Source: WJMB01 sp964581465 (GTDB lineage: Bacteria; RBG-13-66-14). Taken from it: a DNA stretch of 62,320 nt. Of this stretch, positions 8,740 to 17,297 are shown piece by piece; the first letter of the stretch is position 1, and every line of letters starts with the position of its first letter. The stretch lies in the NCBI GenBank assembly GCA_964581465.1, contig CAZOOP010000017.1:1-62320 (forward strand). Direction: 5' to 3'. Under the pieces are notes generated by a model that searched no databases, was not told the origin of the DNA, and saw only the letters and a list, made by a program, of their open reading frames with translations. A program made the position numbers and the translations under genes.

Positions 8740-9234
8740 CTAGTCCAGCGGGGTTTCGACCAATGGCGTCAGGCGGATCAACAGGGTCGTCGTCTCGCCG
8801 TCATCGACGGAAACCGACAGTCTGTCGGTTTTTTCGTAACCTTCGGTGTTACAAATAATTAGATAGCTCCCCGGCTCGATCGTGAAGCTGAAGGCTCCCT
8901 CGACGTCGGTGGTCGTTTCGGCGATGAAGTACCCGGAGCGGTCGGCCGGGGTCGCGGCGTCCGTCCAATCCTCGTAGAGCAGGACCCGGACGCCCGCCAG
9001 GGGCTCGCCGGTCAGGTCGTCGCTCAAGCGGCCCCCGACGGCGGCGGGATCGTCGGTGTCGTCGTCGAGGGTCAGCAGGGCGTAGACGGCGCCGCCCAGG
9101 ATGACCACCGCCGAGATGCTCACCAACATTATCCAGGTCAGATCACCCGGGCCGGATTTGGGTTCCATGTCCGCCCCGGCGGTGGTAGCCAGTACCAGGA
9201 CTAGGGCGAGGGGGAACACCAACAAGTGTTTCAT
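8740..9234 (-). CDS. Membrane-anchored carboxypeptidase-regulatory-like domain protein
   Basis: 164 residues. Signal peptide (MKHLLVFPLALVLVLATTAGA), a short linker, a transmembrane segment around 33-53 (WIMLVSISAVVILGGAVYALL), then one beta-sandwich domain (VGGRLSDDLTGEPLAGVRVLLYEDW ... AFSFTIEPGSYLIICNTEGYEKT). It shares this domain with the two genes downstream and is probably the first gene of their operon (56-bp gap). AAGGGGAAGG precedes the ATG. No enzyme motif. Confidence 0.75.
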   Translation of the reverse strand: MKHLLVFPLALVLVLATTAGADMEPKSGPGDLTWIMLVSISAVVILGGAVYALLTLDDDTDDPAAVGGRLSDDLTGEPLAGVRVLLYEDWTDAATPADRSGYFIAETTTDVEGAFSFTIEPGSYLIICNTEGYEKTDRLSVSVDDGETTTLLIRLTPLVETPLD

Positions 9235-9641
9235 GGGCGACCTTCCCCTTGAACGAGGGTATTGAGTGAGTCGATTACGATACGAAAAAGCGTCGCGATA
9301 AGTTTAACAAGTATAGCGCAAAGCCTCCGGTGTCGCCAACAACGTGGCTCCATTCAAGGTGGAAGGTGCGGCTCGTCGTGTTAGGCGCTCGGCGGCACTC
9401 TCATTGCGCGACCGGTTCACCTCGAAGGCGTTCCGGAGGCCCCGGGACGGTTGAGACGGACTGAAGAGCGACACCACGTTTGACTTCAATTCGTTGCTCC
9501 CGGCCGCCCCAGCCGATCTCCTAAGGGCCTCGATGAGTCCATGCTACCGGGAAGGCGGTCACCCGTTCGGCGACTCTGGATCGAAACAGGAAAACGGCGG
9601 GAGCCGATTGCTCGGCCGCCCGCCGCGTGATAAAAACCGAT

Positions 9642-9980
9642 AAGATTATCACTCGCAAAAGAACCGACTCATCCAGCTAATAGATTATCATTCAATGCTT
9701 TATAGCTCATCGCCGCCGCCATTGTCATACCGTTGATTGGTGGCGCTAAACCCGGACTTGTATTGAGTTCCGCTGGAAGCCGGAGGCTGTTGGTTTCATT
9801 CAGGTTTCGACAATGCTGTGGGTGAGGGATCTGTTGATGGCGCTCCATTGCCTGCTTTAGCAGCATCGACCGTTATCCGCCTTCGCTGCTAGACGCCCCG
9901 TTGAGGCTAATCTCCGAGCAGCATTCCCGAGGTGGCTTTCCTGGGTTGCGAATGTGTTGTTCATCTTCTGTGTTGATCCC
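9642..9980 (+). mobile_element. MITE family A, copy A1, with 8-bp target duplication
   Basis: Starts AAGATTATCACTCG and ends GTGTTGATCCC, matching the family-A termini GGGATTATCAC / GTGATGATCCC. Flanked by AAACCGAT (9634-9641) and TAACCGAT (9981-9988), 7 of 8 identical. Interior shares AACCGACTCATCCAGCTAAT, CATTGTCAT and GCTTTAGCAGC blocks with the other A copies. No coding capacity. The remaining part of the 9235-9997 gap shows only a GC-rich hairpin near 9597-9626. Confidence 0.85.
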
Positions 9981-9997
9981 TAACCGATTAACGCCCC

Positions 9998-10825
9998 CTA
10001 CAGCGCCACGTGGAGTTCGACGCCCAGGGCGGAGGAGTAGAACAGGGCCGCCAGGAAGGCTTTGACGTCGATGATCGCCGGGTCGTCGGTTGATTCGGGG
10101 TAGAGGTCCAGGGCGAAGAGCGCCGTCTCGCCGTCGAGTTCGAGCTCGAGGACCGGCCGATCCTCGACTCCCTCCTCGTCGCCGTCGTCGTCCAGGGCGT
10201 CCAGCAGGTCGAGCAGGAAGAGGGCCTCGACGGGTCCGAGCTCGCCCCCGGCGAAGAGGGCGGCCAGCACCTCGTCGGCGTTGATGTCCAGACCGTCGCT
10301 ATCGCCCTCGTCGTCTTCGGGGCGGACGTGCAGGCCCCAAGCGCCCTTGCCTTCGAGGAACTCCTCGCCCCGGCTGCGCAGTTGGGCGATGCGGGCGGGG
10401 TCGGCCTGTTGGGCGTCGAAGAAGTTCCGCCAGGCCCGCAGCAGGCGGCGCGGCCAGGGGCGGTCGATGACGAAGTGCAGCCAGTCCTCGACCTCGGCGC
10501 TCAAGGGATAGGCCAGGGTGCCGAAGCATCCGAAGGTCTCGTCGAGGGCGCAGGCCGGGCAGTCCTCGCAGTGGTAGGCCAGGGCCTCCAGCTTCTCGGT
10601 CTCGCGCATCAGATCGGTCAGCGGTTCGCTTATCTCGGTCAGTCCGTCCAGGGTGATGAAGCGGTGGACGACCTGAACCTCACCGAAGTTGACATCCTCG
10701 TCGCGGGCCTGCCGTTTGGCGGCTTTGGCCAGCATCCGCCAGGTGCAGGCGGTGATGAAGGCGGTCTCGCCTTCGAGGGCGCGCTTGACCGGGCAGTCGT
10801 GGGAGATGATGTACTCGATGGGCAT
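9998..10825 (-). CDS. Cysteine-cluster protein of unknown function
   Basis: 275 residues, no signal peptide. N-terminal ISHDCPVKRALE and a central cluster HCEDCPACALDETFGCFG (six Cys-containing positions within residues 84-100) could bind a metal or Fe-S cluster. The C-terminal half is acidic and Leu-rich (LFLLDLLDALDDDGDEEG). Divergent from smpB with overlapping promoters. I recognise no family. Confidence 0.75.
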   Translation of the reverse strand: MPIEYIISHDCPVKRALEGETAFITACTWRMLAKAAKRQARDEDVNFGEVQVVHRFITLDGLTEISEPLTDLMRETEKLEALAYHCEDCPACALDETFGCFGTLAYPLSAEVEDWLHFVIDRPWPRRLLRAWRNFFDAQQADPARIAQLRSRGEEFLEGKGAWGLHVRPEDDEGDSDGLDINADEVLAALFAGGELGPVEALFLLDLLDALDDDGDEEGVEDRPVLELELDGETALFALDLYPESTDDPAIIDVKAFLAALFYSSALGVELHVAL

Positions 10826-10855
10826 CGCTCCGCCGTGGCTGGGGTTTCGTTTGAT

Positions 10856-10884
10856 ATCTTATACCGCCCCGCCGCGGTTGTAAA
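10856..10884 (-). promoter_or_regulatory. Promoter for the 9998-10825 gene
   Basis: On the minus strand, TTTACA (10884-10879), 17-bp spacer, TAAGAT (10861-10856). It overlaps the -35 of the smpB promoter, so the two may compete. Confidence 0.6.
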
Positions 10885-10906
10885 GGCCGGGGAGCTGGAC
10901 TATACT
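10878..10906 (+). promoter_or_regulatory. Promoter for smpB
   Basis: TTGTAA, 17-bp spacer, TATACT. About 100 nt upstream of the smpB start. Confidence 0.65.
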
Positions 10907-11011
10907 TAAGCATTCTCCAGCGGCGCCCGGCACGCGCCCGAAGCGTGCCACACGGCGCGGCATCCTCGACCAGCTACCGGGAAGACTTCAGGAATCATCA
11001 AGTGGACGGCG

Positions 11012-11485
11012 ATGAGCAAAAGCAATACCAAAACAATTGCGCGGAATCGCAAGGCCAGGCATAACTTCGAGATCACCGACACCCTCGAGGCGGGCCTGGC
11101 TCTGGCGGGCAGCGAGGTCAAGAGCATCCGCGCCGGCAAGGTGTCCATCGCCGAGGCCTACGTCAAGGTGGTCGAGGGCGAGGCCTGGATCGTCGGGATG
11201 CACATCTCGCACTACGGCCCCGCCGGGGACTTCGGCCACGAGGAGGACCGCCCGCGCCGCCTGCTGCTGCACCGCCGCGAGCTCAACCGCCTGGCCGCCG
11301 CCGTCGACCGCAAGGGCATGACGCTGGTACCCCTCGAGCTCTACTTCCGCGGCGCCTTCGCCAAGCTCCGTATCGGTCTGGCCCGGGGCAAGCGCCAGTA
11401 CGACAAGCGGGAGTCCATCCGCGAGCGCGAGGACAAGCGCCGCGCCCGGGCAGCCGTGCGCGAGATGCGCCGCCACGGCGGCTGA
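11012..11485 (+). CDS. smpB: SsrA-binding protein
   Basis: 157 residues, typical length. Binds tmRNA and delivers it to stalled ribosomes for trans-translation. Visible: N-terminal ARNRKARHNFEI, the OB-fold motif GLALAGSEVKSIRAGKVSIAEAYVKV, HISHY, RLLLHRREL, and a basic C-terminal tail (LARGKRQYDKRESIREREDKRR) that enters the ribosomal A site. No tmRNA gene is seen next to it. Stands alone downstream of its own promoter. Confidence 0.96.
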   Translation: MSKSNTKTIARNRKARHNFEITDTLEAGLALAGSEVKSIRAGKVSIAEAYVKVVEGEAWIVGMHISHYGPAGDFGHEEDRPRRLLLHRRELNRLAAAVDRKGMTLVPLELYFRGAFAKLRIGLARGKRQYDKRESIREREDKRRARAAVREMRRHGG

Positions 11486-11656
11486 GCCAGGTTCGAGTGA
11501 TCCACCCGGGAACGTATGTCGTAGCAGTATCGTACGGTGCTTGGAAGCTGAAGCAGTCTTAAACAGGTCTAAATGATTTCGTATGAATGACTGTAAGAAT
11601 GGCTTAGTAATACCGAGGCTTGTTTGCCGAGGTCCTCAAGCTTTGGAAATGGGATT

Positions 11657-11992
11657 GGCATCATGGAACGTGAGCGGACCAAACCAGTCGGACCAAACCA
11701 GGCTGATTGGGTGCGGCTTGCCGGGCTGTGCTCCGCATACCTGTAATGCGCGTTGTTGGCCAAGCATTCTTTTTGCTTGACCTTATTACTTGTTATTATG
11801 CCACTTAAGCGACAGTGGCAGTCTGCTGTCAGGGTATGGACAAGGGTGCGGATATCCAGGCTTACCAAGGATGACGCTCTTCTTAGCCGCCACTTTTTCG
11901 ACTGTCCGTTTTATGACAGTTATCCGATGACCATCGCCTCTATTATCAACAGGATACAATCACGATCAGGTCCGACCAGGGTATTCGATGCC
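11657..11992 (+). mobile_element. MITE family B, copy B1
   Basis: Starts GGCATCATGGAACGTGAGCGGACC, ends GGTATTCGATGCC; the two ends form an imperfect inverted repeat. Interior has the family blocks GATTGGGTGCGGCTTGCCGGG and TATTATCAACAGGATACAAT. Confidence 0.8.
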
Positions 11993-11999
11993 AAAAGCA

Positions 12000-12207
12000 G
12001 ATAGCCTCCTTATACTGTGAAGCCCAGGTTGCAAGTCAGGAGTAGCAACTACCCGAAACCCAACGTTCTATTTGAAGCGTCCGTTTTGAGCACGTCTGGT
12101 TTTATACCACCAGGCAACGCACGGGCAGTGGCTGCTTGAACAGCTATAAGATAAATAATAACAAGCTAATAGCGGTATACGCCTGTTCAAAGACGTGTGA
12201 TAATCCC
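12000..12207 (-). mobile_element. MITE family C, partial copy C1
   Basis: Reverse-orientation match to C copies at 22478 and 41528 (GAGCACGTCTGG, CCACCAGGCA, ATAATAACAAGCT), ending in the terminus GTGTGATAATCCC. The left boundary is not clear; B1 abuts it. 12208-12419 shows nothing recognisable. Confidence 0.6.
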
Positions 12208-12419
12208 TTGGAAAGAGCAAGCAACGGTTGGTAAACTGACGGACAGCCGACTGATCCCGGCAGACAATCCGCTGTTGCTGGATTACGTAGAGATAGTGTT
12301 CGCCTTACAGGTACCGGATTGATGCCGCCGGCAACGAGCGGATACAAGCAGTTAGTCGGCGAGCAGAGAGTTTACCTGGATTGCCGTCCACCAACAGCCG
12401 CCCCCCGGGGCTTGCAACG

Positions 12420-13529
12420 ATGAAGAACACCAGGTCCAGTGCGTTTGCCCTGACCCTCGCCGCGCTCCTGGCGCTGACGGCGCCGGTTTTGGCCAACCGC
12501 GCCCGCAGCGTCAATCTGGGCACCACCAGCCGGGGCACCTGGGTGGTGGTGGCCCTGGACGACGAGGCCGAGTTCGGCCTCAGCGCCGACGGAGACACCC
12601 TCAGCGTGCGCATCGAGGGCGCCGCGCCGTCTTCGACGCTTCAGCGCGACGGCCGGGGCGCCGTGGAGGGCGTCCGGGTGGTCGCCGACGGCGACGACGC
12701 CCTGCTGCTGATCACCCTGGCCCCGGGCTCCTACTCCTACCGGGCCTACGCCAAGCGCGACCCCTTCCAGGTCTGCGTCGACGTCACCCCCAGCGAGGGC
12801 TCGTCGACATCGCCGGCGGACTTCGGCGCCGGGGCGCGCATTGAGCGCATCGTCATCGACCCCGGCCACGGCGGACCCAAGTGGACCGGCACCGCCCTGC
12901 CCGACGAGTCCATCGCCGAGAAGACCGCCGTGATGGAGCAGGCCCGCATCCTCCAGCGGCTGCTCGAGGACAACCTGGGCGTCGAGGTAGTGCTGACGCG
13001 CAACGACGATTACGAGGTCGGCCTCAAGGGGCGCTGTCTGATGGCCAACGACGTCGACGCCGATCTGTTCATCAGCCTGCACCTCAACGGCGGGCCGCGC
13101 TCGGCCCACGGCACCGAGACCTTCTACCTGGTCTCGGGCCAGGCCACCGAGACCCGGGCCGCCGCGATGAAGGAGAACGCCGACTTCCAGAGCGATCCCT
13201 ACCTGGACCAGATCAACAGCTCCGTCCTCGACTTCATCCTCTCCGACGTCTACCAGACCCAGGTGCTCGAGGAATCCGCCCTTCTGGCCCGCTGCGTCCA
13301 GCGCGAGCTCCTCGACGAGCTGGGCCTCACCGACCGCGGCGTCAAGCAGGACAACTTCGCCGTGCTGCGCGGCACCCACATGCCCGCCATCCTCGTCGAG
13401 AGCTACTTCATGAGCAGTCCCGACGAGGGCTACCGCTACACCAACGCCGAGGGCTACCGCCGGGTGGCCGAGGCCGTCTACCGGGGCGTGGCCGCCTACA
13501 TCGCCGATTATGAAGCGCGGATGAAGTAG
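12420..13529 (+). CDS. N-acetylmuramoyl-L-alanine amidase (AmiC type)
   Basis: 369 residues. Exported (signal peptide about 1-25). An N-terminal beta-rich AMIN-like region (about 28-125) is followed by an Amidase_3 catalytic domain: IDPGHGG (zinc His), the Glu downstream in AEKTAV, SLHLNGGP (second zinc His), and the late catalytic Glu in ILVESYFMS. It cleaves the amide bond between N-acetylmuramic acid and the stem peptide, normally in daughter-cell separation. The ATG at 12420 is chosen because it begins the signal peptide; no good ribosome site precedes it. Followed by a paralogue. Confidence 0.9.
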   Translation: MKNTRSSAFALTLAALLALTAPVLANRARSVNLGTTSRGTWVVVALDDEAEFGLSADGDTLSVRIEGAAPSSTLQRDGRGAVEGVRVVADGDDALLLITLAPGSYSYRAYAKRDPFQVCVDVTPSEGSSTSPADFGAGARIERIVIDPGHGGPKWTGTALPDESIAEKTAVMEQARILQRLLEDNLGVEVVLTRNDDYEVGLKGRCLMANDVDADLFISLHLNGGPRSAHGTETFYLVSGQATETRAAAMKENADFQSDPYLDQINSSVLDFILSDVYQTQVLEESALLARCVQRELLDELGLTDRGVKQDNFAVLRGTHMPAILVESYFMSSPDEGYRYTNAEGYRRVAEAVYRGVAAYIADYEARMK

Positions 13530-13690
13530 CCGTCCCGACCGGGACTCCCATCGAGCAGTTTGCCGCACCGGGTCCGTGGCGCCTTAGATTGACTTGCGCG
13601 TGTCAGGCGTCCGTAGGTCTCGGATGTAACCGTTGCATTCGTTTGCCATGAGATAGCCTGCACCGCCGACCCGCGCCTCCACCGGGGTGT

Positions 13691-14890
13691 GTGCGCTACA
13701 GCCTCTGGAGTCCAGCCGGAGCTTTCCGGCTTCCCCCCCCTTCAGACCCGAAACCACTGATATCGCCTTTGGACACTAACCGAAGCCGCCGCGCGGTCCT
13801 GTTGCTGCTGACGGCGCTCACCGCCGGCGCATCAGCCGTTAATCATGAGCAATCCTGGAGCGTCGCCGCCCTCAACGCCTGGGCCGCGGGCGAAGACGCC
13901 CTGGTCGCGCTCAGTCTGAGCGGCGTCGACGAAGACGCGGAACCGCCGCTGATCGAAGTGCTCGACAGCGGCTGGTGGCTGGTCGGCGTAACACCGGGTG
14001 AACCCCGCTATGTCGTCGGGCCGGCGCCGCTGCGCCGGGCGATCCTCGAACCGGCTCCCGGGGGCGCCCTGCTTCGCCTGGAGCGGGTGGACGGGACGAC
14101 CGAAACGCCTCGGGAAGCGGAGTGGCGCATCTGCGATGGTATCGGCGTGCTGAGCTGGCGTCTGGCGGGCGGGGAGCCGGCGATCGTCGAACGGGACGAG
14201 CCGCGCCTGCGCCGGATCGTGCTGGACCCCGGCCACGGCGGGCGCTGGACCGGCGCCGGCGGCGTGACCAGCGGTGTGTTCGAAAAGGAACTGGTGTTGG
14301 AGATCGCCTACGAGTTGGCGGACTTGCTGGAATCCGGCCTGGGCGTCGAAGTGATCCTGACCCGCGCGGCGGACTACGCCGTAGGGCTGCGCGAGCGCGC
14401 CCGGACCAGCGACGAGCTCGCCGCCGACCTCTTCATCTCCGTTCACCTCAACGGCGGTCCGCCGGGGCTCAGCGGCAGCGAGGTCTACCTGCCCGAGTAC
14501 AAGCGCCCCGAGTCTCCCTGGTACCCGGGGCATGCCGCCGCGACGCCCCTGGACGGTGAACTGCCCTGGACGCTGCGTCACGAGGCGGCGGCCCTGAGCG
14601 CGATCCTGCACTCCGAGACCGTCACGGCGGCCTTCGACGGCCTGGCGGCCTCGATCCAGGAAGCCCAGGTCGAGCTCCTCGGCCGTCGGGACCGCGGGGT
14701 CAAGCGCGCCCCTTTCTTCGTCATCGTCGAGAGCGAGGCCCCGGCGGTGCTCACCGAGAGCGCCTTCCTCTCCGACCCCGACGAGGAGGCCCTGCTGCTG
14801 GACCCGGCCTTCCGGAGCCGGATCGCCGAGGCCCTCTACCGGGGCATCGCCAAGTACATCGAGCAACAAGACGCTGTCCTCTTCCCCTAA
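13691..14890 (+). CDS. Second N-acetylmuramoyl-L-alanine amidase, divergent paralogue
   Basis: 399 residues from GTG 13691; a TTG at 13769 would start right before the signal-like NRSRRAVLLLLTALTAGASA and may be the real start. The Amidase_3 domain has LDPGHGG, SGVFEKELVLEIA (Glu), SVHLNGGPP and AVLTESAFLSDPDEEALL, so the zinc ligands and the catalytic Glu are kept. The N-terminal region differs strongly from the upstream amidase. An insert about residues 270-300 (KRPESPWYPGHAAAT) is specific to this copy. Co-directional and 161 bp downstream of its paralogue. Confidence 0.87.
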   Translation: MRYSLWSPAGAFRLPPPSDPKPLISPLDTNRSRRAVLLLLTALTAGASAVNHEQSWSVAALNAWAAGEDALVALSLSGVDEDAEPPLIEVLDSGWWLVGVTPGEPRYVVGPAPLRRAILEPAPGGALLRLERVDGTTETPREAEWRICDGIGVLSWRLAGGEPAIVERDEPRLRRIVLDPGHGGRWTGAGGVTSGVFEKELVLEIAYELADLLESGLGVEVILTRAADYAVGLRERARTSDELAADLFISVHLNGGPPGLSGSEVYLPEYKRPESPWYPGHAAATPLDGELPWTLRHEAAALSAILHSETVTAAFDGLAASIQEAQVELLGRRDRGVKRAPFFVIVESEAPAVLTESAFLSDPDEEALLLDPAFRSRIAEALYRGIAKYIEQQDAVLFP

Positions 14891-14904
14891 CGAGGTGAGA
14901 GACG

Positions 14905-15705
14905 ATGCGACGTTCCAGCCTGCTGCTCGCCGCCGTGTTGACGGCGGCCCTGCCGCTCTGCCTGGCGGCCTGCGAGGATGAACAGACCGCCGAGGCCGGC
15001 GACGAGGTCGAGGACGCCGAGGAACGGACCCCGGGTCCCGGCGAGGTCCAGCCGCCGGTGCCCTACGAGGTCGCCGAGACCAAGACGGCCTACGGCGTCG
15101 AGCGCGGCGTCTCCATCGATATCGTCGTCGAACCCGGTGTCTACGCCGACGAGCTCGAGGAGCTCTTCGCCTGGTTCAAGGAGGTCTGGTACTCGGACCG
15201 CAGCCTGATCCACGTCGACGTCTACGATTCCCACGACGCCGCGGCCTCGCTCAACCAGGAGGTCAACCGCCTGCTGGCCACCTACCGCTTCACCGCCCCG
15301 GGTCACACCGACGTGGTGATCTACGTGGAGCGCCTGGTCCCCGGCGAGGGACGCCGCGAGGAGGAGGAGTTTCGCTCGGGCACCCACAGCGTCTACCTGG
15401 GCCCCAAGAGCCGGATGTTCTCCAGCCAGCAGCAGGCCCAGTACATGCAGAAGATGATGGAGGATCAGCCCGCCAAGCAGGTCTACGAAGTCTCCTGGCT
15501 ATCCAACGACAGCAAGATCGTGCTGACCTTCGATGTGCTGGGGCAGACTTTGGTGCGGGTGCGCGAGGGCTTCGGCCGGGAGATCTGGAGCAACTACAAC
15601 GCCGATCGACTGGAACAGGCGGCGATGGGTGGCGGCTTCGGCGGCCAGGCCGTCCACGGCGGCGACTACATCCGCCTCGACGAAACCAGCGCCGTGGAAC
15701 GCTGA
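14905..15705 (+). CDS. Lipoprotein of unknown function
   Basis: 266 residues. Lipobox LAAC (C23), then an acidic linker to about residue 55, then a mixed alpha/beta domain (VSIDIVVEPGVYADELEELF, LIHVDVYDSHDAAASLN, GHTDVVIYVERLVPGEG). GAGGTGAGAG precedes the ATG, only 14 bp after the amidase stop, so it is probably co-transcribed with it. Ends at TGA 15703, but the same frame stays open for another 105 codons (see next entry). Family not recognised. Confidence 0.75.
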   Translation: MRRSSLLLAAVLTAALPLCLAACEDEQTAEAGDEVEDAEERTPGPGEVQPPVPYEVAETKTAYGVERGVSIDIVVEPGVYADELEELFAWFKEVWYSDRSLIHVDVYDSHDAAASLNQEVNRLLATYRFTAPGHTDVVIYVERLVPGEGRREEEEFRSGTHSVYLGPKSRMFSSQQQAQYMQKMMEDQPAKQVYEVSWLSNDSKIVLTFDVLGQTLVRVREGFGREIWSNYNADRLEQAAMGGGFGGQAVHGGDYIRLDETSAVER

Positions 15706-15723
15706 GTCGTCCTCCACTTCGTC

Positions 15724-16020
15724 GTGCTGTTCTCCAACGTCGAGGTCTACGGCGGCGGCAGCCCGGTCACCTTCGAGCTCATTGGCTGGGAGGCCCCGGG
15801 CGGCTCCACCAACTCCGACATCGCCTTCCTCTACAACAGCACCACCAGCATCAACGGATGCATCGGCATCCAGGGCGACGTCACCACCGGCACCGAGTTG
15901 GAGTACGATCCCATGGACTGCGCCCCCGGCGAGTGGTATCTGCTGACACCCGATGACGACTACTTCGGCGGTTCCAGCGTCGTCGAGAGCTCCTGGGGCG
16001 AGATCAAGGTCATGGAATAA
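15724..16020 (+). CDS. In-frame continuation of the upstream lipoprotein, separate ORF or disrupted domain
   Basis: Open frame continuous with 14905-15705 beyond a single TGA. It encodes a beta-rich segment (VEVYGGGSPVTFELIGWEAPGG...LYNSTTSINGCIGIQGD) with good coding composition. A GTG at 15724 is possible but there is no ribosome-binding site. A terminator at 16057 ends the whole unit, so this segment is transcribed with the lipoprotein. It could be the C-terminal domain cut off by a nonsense mutation, a read-through product, or a small separate gene. Confidence 0.5.
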   Translation: MLFSNVEVYGGGSPVTFELIGWEAPGGSTNSDIAFLYNSTTSINGCIGIQGDVTTGTELEYDPMDCAPGEWYLLTPDDDYFGGSSVVESSWGEIKVME

Positions 16021-16056
16021 GACCGACGCCGCACCGCAAGCAACCTGATGCAAGCG

Positions 16057-16087
16057 AGGGACCGCTCCGGCGGTCCCTTGTGTTTAA
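16057..16087 (+). terminator. Intrinsic terminator of the 14905-16020 unit
   Basis: AGGGACCGC-TCCG-GCGGTCCCT, 9-bp stem, then TGTGTTT. Confidence 0.8.
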
Positions 16088-16239
16088 GCATGCTGGATAA
16101 CGGCCACAGTGAGATTGGCCATAAAGCCTTAGGGATTTTCACTCACAATTGAACAGAATCATATCACATATTTAACAAAGGGATCCTATGCCCTGCCCCG
16201 AGCGGATCGTGCTTGTAAACTGATACGGATAAGTTTTGA

Positions 16240-16571
16240 GGCATCAAGGAGCATGTACGGACCAAATCAGCCTGATTGGGAGCGGCTTGCCTGGCCGGAA
16301 TTTACTATTCGGATATGCTTCGTTTTTTACAAACACATTTAGCATTCCCTTTATACTTGTTATTACGACATTTAGGATTCAGAGTCGCTCTGCTGTCAGA
16401 GCTTATTCAAGTGCCTTATGCATGTGCTTCGGTATCAGGGTTCGCCAAGGATCAGGCCCGTTTTCGTTGCCACTTTATGACTACACGTTTTGTGACAGGG
16501 ATTATAAGAGTATCACCTCTATTATCAACAGTATACAATCATAATCAGGTCCGGATAGGGTATACGATCTC
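16240..16571 (+). mobile_element. MITE family B, copy B2
   Basis: Starts GGCATCAAGGAGCATGTACGGACC and ends GGGTATACGATC. Contains GATTGGGAGCGGCTTGCC and TATTATCAACAGTATACAAT. It is directly followed by a reversed, more degraded B copy. Confidence 0.78.
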
Positions 16572-16832
16572 GTTTATATTTCACATATACATGTGTAGGT
16601 GGGCAGTTATAAGTGGCGGCAAAAAGGGCGTAATCTGTAGCAAACCTAGATATCAGCACACTTGTATATACCCTGGCTGAAGACTGCTATTGCTTATAAA
16701 GGTCTTATTGCCAAGTAATTAGGGCATACTAAATGAATACTTGCTCATAATCGGCGCATTTCCGGAGGGTCAACAACGTCCCAGCAGGCCGATCCCAATC
16801 AGCCTGATTTGGTCCAAAACGAACCATGATGC
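16572..16832 (-). mobile_element. Degraded MITE family B, copy B9 (inverted)
   Basis: Reverse-orientation B sequence: AAGTGGCGGCAAAA, GGGCATACTAAATGAA, CCCAATCAGCCTGATTTGG and the terminus CGAACCATGATGC. With B2 it forms an inverted pair. Confidence 0.65.
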
Positions 16833-16888
16833 TTTTCGGATTTGGCAAGGTGTTTCGATTTGTGATTGGCAGGACCGGGATAGTCTGT

Positions 16889-17229
16889 GGGATTATCAAT
16901 CGCACCGGAACCGACTCATCCAGCTACTAGATTGTCATTCATTGCTTTATCGTTCACACTCGCCGCCATTGTCATCCCGCTGCTCGGTGGCGATATACCT
17001 GGCCTTCCCTTTTGTTCCGCCGGAAGGCCGAGGCTGTTGGTTCCGCATCAGCAACCGACCAGGCTGTGAGTAAGTGAGCTGCTAACGACGCTCTATTGCT
17101 CGCTTTATCAGCTTAGACCGTTATCCGACTTCGCTGGTTGCCCACACGCTGCGGGTGGTTACCAGGACCGCGTTTCAATACGTCTTTCACCAATTGCGAA
17201 TACTTGGTTCGGTTTCTGGTGATGATCCC
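16889..17229 (+). mobile_element. MITE family A, copy A2
   Basis: Starts GGGATTATCAATCGCACCGG and ends TTTCTGGTGATGATCCC, both canonical A termini. Interior contains the full set of A blocks. Flanks do not show a convincing duplication. Confidence 0.82.
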
Positions 17230-17297
17230 TACTAAAAACCACCCCTGATGGGGCGGTTCATAACACACGGTTCAGTATTGATGCCAACGGTGTCGGC

